From: RGIG4708 sp045633845
GTDB lineage: Bacteria; Bacillota; Clostridia; UMGS1810
DNA length: 27,363 bases
Reading direction: 5' to 3'
Assembly (NCBI GenBank): GCA_045633845.1
Contig: JAZQZC010000007.1
Location: forward strand, 1-27,363
Position numbers and translations under genes: made by a program. This document shows positions 22,471 through 27,363 of this stretch, one piece after another (position 1 is the first letter of the stretch; each line of letters begins with the position of its first letter). The notes under the pieces were generated by a model that was not told the DNA's origin, ran no database searches, and worked only from the letters and a program-made list of their open reading frames with translations.

Positions 22471-23061
22471 ATGACAAACAAAGAATTAATATACATAATA
22501 GCAATGGGGGCAATAGCTGTTTATGCAATATTGCTTACTGTTGTGCTTATTGTAATGGGCAAAAAGGTAAAAAAAGCTCAAGCTCTCCTTGAACAAAAAA
22601 TACAAAAAAACACCCAAGATATACACAGTGCAGATAAAAAAATCGACAAAAGCATCGCCGATGTGGATGACAGGCTCAGACAGGAGAGAGAAAATAATCA
22701 AAAGCAAATCGGTGAGATTTTTGACAATGCACTTACCGCAACGAGTATGCTTGTTGACGAAAAAACAAAAAATCTTACAGATAAAATGGATGATATATCT
22801 CTGAGGCTTAATATAATGGATTCCACAGTAAAAAATTTAGAGAGAGAAAAGGCTTTTGTGCATACTCTTTTAACTGATGGTGAAGAGCCTGTTGAGGTAG
22901 AGTATCACGATGTACCAAAGGACAGCTTTTTAAACAATGCGCGCAAGGCAGTAAAAAATGCTGCAAAATCGGGCAGTGATTTTGTAAAAAGCTGCTATCC
23001 TGTTATAAAAGAAAGCTTGCCCGATATTGCAAAAACAGCAATCAAAATAATTAAAAAGTAG
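22471..23061 (+). CDS. Membrane-anchored coiled-coil protein, unknown function
   Basis: No family recognised. Of 196 residues, about 5-29 form one transmembrane helix (LIYIIAMGAIAVYAILLTVV) followed by a Lys cluster (GKKVKKA), so the bulk is probably cytoplasmic. Residues about 35-125 are heptad-like and charged (QKIQKNTQDIHSADKKIDKS and DRLRQERENNQKQ), a long coiled coil. An acidic linker (DGEEPVEVEYHD) leads to a basic C-terminal part rich in Lys and Ala (NARKAVKNAAKSGSDF) ending IIKK. The ribosome site GGAGGTG is strong. It is a single gene with its own promoter. Confidence 0.75.
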   Translation: MTNKELIYIIAMGAIAVYAILLTVVLIVMGKKVKKAQALLEQKIQKNTQDIHSADKKIDKSIADVDDRLRQERENNQKQIGEIFDNALTATSMLVDEKTKNLTDKMDDISLRLNIMDSTVKNLEREKAFVHTLLTDGEEPVEVEYHDVPKDSFLNNARKAVKNAAKSGSDFVKSCYPVIKESLPDIAKTAIKIIKK

Positions 23062-23137
23062 AAATTGTTATGAACGAAAAGGTATATAGTATTTATCAGA
23101 CAGAGCAAAACAAAAAGCTGATTCAAACGCAAAATGC

Positions 23138-23243
23138 CCTACGACTCGCTTCGCTCCCATGCATAAGTTCGTCTTGGCAAGCACACTTCATTACACTTGT
23201 GTTCTTGGAGTCTCACTTATCTCAGGGTTGGAGCCCCCCTTTT
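23138..23243 (+). repeat. Dispersed intergenic repeat, copy B (plus orientation)
   Basis: Shares the ordered blocks of copy A (6905-7030, minus): CTACGACTCGC, GCTCCC, TGCATAAGTTC, CTTGG, TCACTTATC, CCTTTT. It lies between the coiled-coil gene and the GGDEF gene. A small ORF across it is read as repeat, not protein. Confidence 0.7.
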
Positions 23244-23260
23244 ATTGTATGCAAATAAAA

Positions 23261-23288
23261 AGAGCACCTACCCTTGGGCGAGTGTTCT
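23261..23288 (-). terminator. Hairpin with minus-strand T run after repeat B
   Basis: AGAGCAC (23261-23267) pairs with GTGTTCT (23282-23288) and CCC with GGG inside. On the minus strand it is followed by TTTTTATTT. It could end minus-strand transcription from the remnant ORF to its right, or belong to the repeat. Confidence 0.45.
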
Positions 23289-23348
23289 GAAGGACAAAAT
23301 TTAAAAAAAGCGGTGTAACCATAGCGGTTGCACTGCTTCTGCCCATTT

Positions 23349-23537
23349 TTACGCAAATTTTTCATTTCGTATTTCTTCCATTAAAGATAGTAATTCTTTT
23401 TTGTCAGGTATGCTTATTAACCCAACTGCCGTAAATTAAATATCTATTTTAACTCTACGGTGTTTAAATTTCTCATCAGGATTATGCACATCAATTCTTT
23501 TTATATTTCTTTTGGTATCATATAGAAGAATGTGTTT
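23349..23537 (-). pseudogene. Possible remnant of a small minus-strand gene
   Basis: One minus-strand frame reads a protein-like segment, LLYDTKRNIKRIDVHNPDEK and on to RRVKIDI, then a stop (23436-23438), then AVGLISIPDKKELLSLMEEI and a final stop at 23349. There is no start codon with a ribosome site. The charged, helix-like composition suggests a decayed small protein of unknown family, but chance is possible. Apart from this and the promoter at 23601, 23289-23681 shows nothing else. Confidence 0.25.
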
Positions 23538-23600
23538 TTAGCACAAAAGTTAGTGCTTTATCGAAAATACTGAGTGTATTGTAAAAAAACGGTATAGGTA

Positions 23601-23629
23601 TTGAAAAAATTGGATTTACATGGTATAAT
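23601..23629 (+). promoter_or_regulatory. Promoter of the GGDEF gene
   Basis: TTGAAA (23601-23606), 17 bp, then TATAAT (23624-23629) preceded by TGG (extended -10). The leader is about 45 bases, with no room for a riboswitch. Confidence 0.82.
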
Positions 23630-23681
23630 TATGATAAACACAAAAATTATCAATTTGAATTGTAGATAAGAAGGAATAGAT

Positions 23682-25982
23682 ATGGCAATAAAATACGGAA
23701 AAAAACAACACAGACAAAGTAATATTATTTATACGCTGGTAGCGGCAATTCTTTTGTGCGTTGTGTTCATAACCATGGTTAGTTATTTTTACAATGCCGC
23801 AGAAGATGAGGCTTATGAAACGCTGCATATACAGACCAAACAGATTAAAGACGATTTAGAGCTTCAATTATTATCTGACCGTGAAAACCTTGCTACCATG
23901 GCAAACTTTGCCTCAAAGCTTTATAGTGACGGCGAAAGTTTTAACTTGATGTTTGACTCCTTTGAGCCTATTGGTCTTATTGAAAACATTGGAATACTTA
24001 TGCCGGACAATACTTTTATAACTAAAGCAGGAACTCTGGACCTTAACGGTAAAATATCCTTTGAAGAGGAGAAGTTAAAAGGCGAATACATAAGCGGAAG
24101 AGTTAAGGGCCTCACAAGGGACAACTATGAAATCATAAGAAGTGCTGTTCCCATCAAGGCAAACGGAGATACTGTCGGCATTTTATACGGCGTTATAAAG
24201 CTTGACGTTCTCGAAAATAAATACAACAATATGGCAAAAGAGCTTGATGCTCAGCTCTTCGTTCATGATACAGAAACAGGAAACCTTGTTATAGATACTA
24301 TCCAGGAGGATTTTGGAAACATCTCCATCTTTGAGGACCGCGAATATACCGATGGCTATTCCTACGAACAGATGATGCAGAGCGATAAGGGCTATACATC
24401 TTTCAAATCGATACTTACAGGCGAGCAGCTTTATGTGCATTATTCCACACTTGAAGGAATCAACTGGAAAATAACACTTGCGAGATACGAGTCTCAGGTG
24501 TTTGAAAAAACACATATAATATCAAGACTCCTCCTTGTTTCGTTCATCACGATATTGCTCATCATGACTTTGTATATTATGATTTTGATGCGCAGCGAAA
24601 AGCTAAGAAGCTTTGCGACAGCATGTGCATCAAAAATTAGAAAATTGCTTCTGGAAATCAATCAGCAGCAAAATAACATTTCCGAGGCTTTAAAAGAGAT
24701 TGTAACCTTTGCAAAATCACGTTCCGCAGTGTTTTTTGACACAGACGGAGAAGACTACAATTTTGCCATGCCCGCCCGTTTAGAAGAAATTCTTTCGGGG
24801 GATGACAGAAAATACTTTATATCAGAGATTCTCCGTTATGCTGCACAGCTACACAAGGCGAATAATGCGACTGTAAGTCTTATGTGCATAACACCAAACA
24901 ATCATCTTGTAAAAACAAACCCCGAGTTTTATGATTTTCTTAAAAAGCATAAAATAACAGAGGTTTCCTTTGCAACAGTTATTGACAAAAACAATCATAT
25001 CGGCATTCTCGGCGTTGTAAATCCTAAAAACGGTAGTGTGGCAAGACTCCTTTTAGAAGATATTGCTGTTTGTTTTTCCATTGCGATTTACAACAAAAAG
25101 CATTTAAACAAAACGGAGATTGCGGCAACCACCGATTCGCTCACAGGGGTCTCTAATCGTGTTACATATAAAAAAGACCTTTTGATATTTGACGAGGAAA
25201 AACCGCAGGAATTTTCTTGTGTTTATATCGATGTTAATGAATTGCACCTTCGCAACAACAAATATGGTCATGCTGCAGGCGATGAAATGCTTTTGTATAT
25301 TGCCAACACCTTGAAGGAAGTATTCTACGGTCATAAGATATACAGAATGGGCGGAGATGAATTTCTGGTCTTTGCTCGAAACTCCTCTCAGGATGATATA
25401 AAAAGAGGAATTGATATGCTGACTAAACAGCTTGAGCCAAAGGATTACCATGTTGCGGTTGGTATGTCATACAGAACACAGAATATGAATACCGAGGAAA
25501 TGGTGCGAGAAGCCGAGGTCAGAATGTACGAGGCAAAAGCACAGTATTATCAGGATAAGGAAAATAAGAATGCTGTGAGCACAAATGATAAAGGATACGT
25601 TCACACAAAGACAGGTATCCTTGAAATTGATACGATGATTTCTATTCTGAATGAAAAATATAACGGAATATATCGTGTAGACTTAGATACAGATAAAGCA
25701 CATCGTATTTTAATGCCTGCCTACCTTGGTTATAATGAAAATGAGGAACATTTTTCTAAACTTTTAACTAAGTATATAGATGATTCTGTTGCTCCCGAAT
25801 TTCACAGAGCAGCTATGAGCTTTTTGAATTATGAGGCGCTGAAAAGACAACTTTGGGAGGGCAAGATACCCAGAATTACATATAAAAAGACTAACGGAGA
25901 AACTGTAGTCCTTAGTGTTTATAAGTTAAGTGATGAAGAAATTTCTGTGAATAATACACTTTGGGTTTTTGCCAGAGATTAA
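23682..25982 (+). CDS. Membrane sensor diguanylate cyclase (Cache-like + GGDEF)
   Basis: A 766-residue protein predicted to make c-di-GMP in response to an outside signal. TM1 lies at about 14-36 and TM2 at about 280-303, enclosing an extracytoplasmic Cache/PAS-like sensor of about 240 residues (RSAVPIKANGDTVGILYGVI is typical). Residues about 335-470 look GAF-like. The GGDEF domain spans about 480-620: DSLTGVSNR at 485-493, metal Asp517 in YIDVNE, NNKYGHAAGDEMLL, and an intact GGDEF at 557-561. No RxxD inhibitory site is seen five residues before it. Residues 640-766 form a further PAS-like C-terminal domain. AAGGAA precedes the ATG. An EAL gene under a c-di-GMP riboswitch follows. Confidence 0.88.
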   Translation: MAIKYGKKQHRQSNIIYTLVAAILLCVVFITMVSYFYNAAEDEAYETLHIQTKQIKDDLELQLLSDRENLATMANFASKLYSDGESFNLMFDSFEPIGLIENIGILMPDNTFITKAGTLDLNGKISFEEEKLKGEYISGRVKGLTRDNYEIIRSAVPIKANGDTVGILYGVIKLDVLENKYNNMAKELDAQLFVHDTETGNLVIDTIQEDFGNISIFEDREYTDGYSYEQMMQSDKGYTSFKSILTGEQLYVHYSTLEGINWKITLARYESQVFEKTHIISRLLLVSFITILLIMTLYIMILMRSEKLRSFATACASKIRKLLLEINQQQNNISEALKEIVTFAKSRSAVFFDTDGEDYNFAMPARLEEILSGDDRKYFISEILRYAAQLHKANNATVSLMCITPNNHLVKTNPEFYDFLKKHKITEVSFATVIDKNNHIGILGVVNPKNGSVARLLLEDIAVCFSIAIYNKKHLNKTEIAATTDSLTGVSNRVTYKKDLLIFDEEKPQEFSCVYIDVNELHLRNNKYGHAAGDEMLLYIANTLKEVFYGHKIYRMGGDEFLVFARNSSQDDIKRGIDMLTKQLEPKDYHVAVGMSYRTQNMNTEEMVREAEVRMYEAKAQYYQDKENKNAVSTNDKGYVHTKTGILEIDTMISILNEKYNGIYRVDLDTDKAHRILMPAYLGYNENEEHFSKLLTKYIDDSVAPEFHRAAMSFLNYEALKRQLWEGKIPRITYKKTNGETVVLSVYKLSDEEISVNNTLWVFARD

Positions 25983-25990
25983 AAAGTTGC

Positions 25991-26019
25991 TTGACAAAGT
26001 CAGTTCATTGTGGTACACT
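25991..26019 (+). promoter_or_regulatory. Promoter of the riboswitch-EAL unit
   Basis: TTGACA (25991-25996), 17 bp, then TACACT (26014-26019), starting 8 bases after the GGDEF gene stop. Transcription would start near 26026, just before the aptamer. Confidence 0.82.
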
Positions 26020-26035
26020 TATAGAAGTTCAATAT

Positions 26036-26108
26036 TTAGCAAAATCGGTGAAAGCCGGTGACGCAAAGCAAAGAGGCTAAGGTTTTAAACTATGCCAGTC
26101 CAGCTGCA
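26036..26108 (+). promoter_or_regulatory. c-di-GMP-I (GEMM-I) riboswitch aptamer
   Basis: GEMM-I landmarks appear in order: GCAAA, a 6-bp stem ATCGGT/GCCGGT closed by a GAAA tetraloop (26050-26053), the invariant run ACGCAAAGC (26061-26069), then GAGGCTAAGG and TATGCCAG with GGC/GCC pairing. In this class the GAAA loop docks in the second helix and c-di-GMP sits at the three-way junction. It lies between a promoter and an intrinsic terminator ahead of an EAL gene. Confidence 0.85.
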
Positions 26109-26162
26109 ATGATACAAGGTCGGGATGTAGACTTTTGATTGTTGCAGCTCTTTTTGTTTTTT
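26102..26162 (+). terminator. Riboswitch expression-platform terminator
   Basis: AGCTGCAATGAT (26102-26113) pairs with 26138-26149 (12 bp, two G-T), followed by TTTTTGTTTTTT. The left arm overlaps the 3' strand of the aptamer base (GCTG could pair with TAGC at 26037-26040). Ligand-bound aptamer should therefore weaken the terminator, suggesting an ON switch (inference). Confidence 0.78.
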
Positions 26163-26227
26163 ACACAAAGAACATTACCTTACATATATCATATGGCAAT
26201 AACATAAAATTGATGAGGATAGAAAAG

Positions 26228-27064
26228 ATGAGTAAGAAATTTTCTAAAAATTTAATAGGCTTTTTATCTGACATAAAGAGTCGCACGAAAGAGAAGCATC
26301 TTCTTAACAAAATCAGGGACGGATTAAAGAATGAGGAGTTTAAGATGCATCTCCAATTTATAGTTGATAACAAAACAAAGAAGATTGTATCAAGCGAGGC
26401 TTTATCAAGATGGGAAGATTCTTCGGGTGAAGTTATCATGCCAGGAAAATATATAGGTGTAATGGAAAAATCCGGATTGATAATCATGTTCGATTATTAT
26501 ATGTTTGAAAAGGTTTGTGATAAGCTAAGCAAATGGGCTGACACAGATTTTGGTGAAATTGCAATATCTTGTAATTTTACGCGAATTACTATATCCGAAA
26601 AGGATTTTGTAACTAAAATAAAAGATATAGCAGATAAGTATGCATTTGACAGAAGCAAGCTGTTAATGGAAATTACCGAAGATTCCATCGAGAAGAATTT
26701 AGATATTGCAAGGAATAATATCATAAAAGCGAAAGAACTTGGATTTCGTATTGCATTAGATGATATTGGGAGTGGTTATACAGCATTAATAAGTTTGTGC
26801 GAGTATCCCATTGATGTAGTAAAGATTGACAGAGAAGTTCTTCTGCTTTCTGATAAAGAAAGTGGAAAAAAACTATTTTTGGGAATTGTATCGTTAATAC
26901 ACAAACTTAATCTTAAAGTTGTATGCGAAGGTGTTGAAACAGAAGAGCAAAACACTTTAGTTTCGGAAAGTGAATGTGATTATATCCAGGGGTGGTACTA
27001 TTCAAAGGCACTTCCGGAAACATTGGCGGAAGATTTCTACAAAGAGTATATGAAGAAGTTTTAA
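26228..27064 (+). CDS. EAL-domain c-di-GMP phosphodiesterase
   Basis: A 278-residue cytoplasmic protein made almost wholly of an EAL domain that linearises c-di-GMP to pGpG. Catalytic landmarks are kept: EAL at 57-59 (SSEALSRWED), Asn116 in SCNFTRI, Glu148 and Glu151 in MEITED, Asp178-Asp179 in ALDDIGSGY, Lys199 in VVKIDR, Glu234 in CEGVETEEQ and Gln254 in IQGWYYSK. The DDFG loop reads DDIG and AEGVE reads CEGVE, both mild. No TM or sensor domain is present. The ATG at 26228 is chosen for GAGGA 8 bases upstream; earlier in-frame starts fall within the riboswitch region. Expression is controlled by the c-di-GMP-I riboswitch. Confidence 0.9.
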   Translation: MSKKFSKNLIGFLSDIKSRTKEKHLLNKIRDGLKNEEFKMHLQFIVDNKTKKIVSSEALSRWEDSSGEVIMPGKYIGVMEKSGLIIMFDYYMFEKVCDKLSKWADTDFGEIAISCNFTRITISEKDFVTKIKDIADKYAFDRSKLLMEITEDSIEKNLDIARNNIIKAKELGFRIALDDIGSGYTALISLCEYPIDVVKIDREVLLLSDKESGKKLFLGIVSLIHKLNLKVVCEGVETEEQNTLVSESECDYIQGWYYSKALPETLAEDFYKEYMKKF

Positions 27065-27075
27065 GGTGAAGATAA

Positions 27076-27363
27076 GTGAAAAAACTCATAATACAACTTA
27101 TTAAATTCGGTATTGTTGGTGTAATTGCAACCTTGATTGATTTGGCAGTGCTGATGCTTTTGAAAGAATTTATGCACATTGATGTTCTTGTAGCATCGGC
27201 GGTGGCTTTTTGTGTATCGGTTATAGCAAATTACATCTTAAGTATGCTGTTTGTTTTTAAGGGTAGTGAAAACGGCAAGGCAAAAGAATTTATAATATTT
27301 GTTGCTCTCAGCATTGGAGGACTCGTATTAAATCAATTTATAATGTGGATTGGAACAGAAATA
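27076..27363 (+). CDS. GtrA-family membrane protein, 5' part
   Basis: The gene leaves the window at its right edge after 96 codons. It begins with GTG at 27076, 6 bases after AAGGTGA and 11 bases after the EAL stop, so the two are probably co-transcribed. The start KLIIQLIKFGIVGVIATLID, then a second hydrophobic stretch VASAVAFCVSVIANYILS and the FVFKG that follows, are the signature of GtrA-like proteins. These are small four-TM proteins that move or assist undecaprenyl-linked sugars across the membrane. Placement under c-di-GMP control hints at a surface glycan role (inference). Confidence 0.88.
   Translation, partial: MKKLIIQLIKFGIVGVIATLIDLAVLMLLKEFMHIDVLVASAVAFCVSVIANYILSMLFVFKGSENGKAKEFIIFVALSIGGLVLNQFIMWIGTEI

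Noticed and set aside
23070..23258. 62-codon plus-strand ORF between the coiled-coil gene and the GGDEF gene
   Set aside because: It is mostly repeat copy B; similar small ORFs over such repeats are likely annotation artefacts.
23535..23556. TTAGCAC/GTGCT inverted repeat resembling the his operator
   Set aside because: The gap is 8 instead of 6 bases, the right arm is incomplete, and it lies about 45 bp upstream of the GGDEF promoter with no histidine gene near.
26135..26227. Longer N-terminus for the EAL protein starting at 26135
   Set aside because: It would begin inside the riboswitch terminator stem and has no ribosome site; the ATG at 26228 has GAGGA at good spacing.

Overview
The window looks like chromosome of a low-to-moderate GC Gram-positive bacterium of the Bacillota, most likely class Clostridia (gut Oscillospirales-like; this rank is inference). 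The signs are strong purine-rich Shine-Dalgarno (SD) sites, TTG/GTG starts, a split HisG/HisZ enzyme, a YerC/TrpR-type regulator heading the his operon, many consensus sigma-A promoters, and intergenic repeats of a kind common in Clostridia. No phage, CRISPR or rRNA genes are seen.

Layout. 1-510 is the 3' end of a class I DAHP synthase gene, closed by a terminator. 689-6126 is a tight plus-strand operon: manA, trpS, a WecA/TagO-type glycan initiator, wecB and an AI-2E-family membrane protein. 6311-6858 holds six tRNA genes (Gly, Arg, His, Gln, Lys, Gln) behind a perfect consensus promoter, followed by a 20-bp-stem terminator and a repeat-rich stretch to about 7110. ald (alanine dehydrogenase) follows with a long structured leader. 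8639-11187 is an accessory patch: a small minus-strand membrane protein, a MITE (miniature inverted-repeat element), a RelE/HigB-type toxin with Xre antitoxin under an operator-containing promoter, an Xre regulator, and a divergent SLOG-like gene split by a second MITE. 11293-11901 encodes a secreted LysM-CAP protein.

11966-19803 (minus strand) is a histidine operon in the order yerC, hisZ, hisG, hisD, hisC, hisB, hisH, hisA, hisF, hisIE. It encodes the route from PRPP and ATP to histidinol phosphate, plus histidinol dehydrogenase; no histidinol-phosphatase is present. A palindrome inside its promoter is a good candidate operator for the YerC-type regulator. 20088-22354 is serC-serA (serine synthesis) on the plus strand.

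22471-27363 holds an orphan membrane/coiled-coil protein, a dispersed repeat related to the one after the tRNAs, and a cyclic-di-GMP module. That module is a two-TM sensor diguanylate cyclase (GGDEF), then a c-di-GMP-I (GEMM-I) riboswitch with an intrinsic terminator in front of an EAL phosphodiesterase, then a GtrA-family gene cut by the window end.

The observations most worth follow-up are: (1) the SLOG-like gene, whose reading frame is restored exactly when a 272-bp MITE and one TA duplicate are removed; (2) the GGDEF / c-di-GMP riboswitch / EAL feedback loop; (3) the YerC-his promoter palindrome; and (4) a dispersed repeat present once per orientation, one copy carrying tRNA-like 3' ends.
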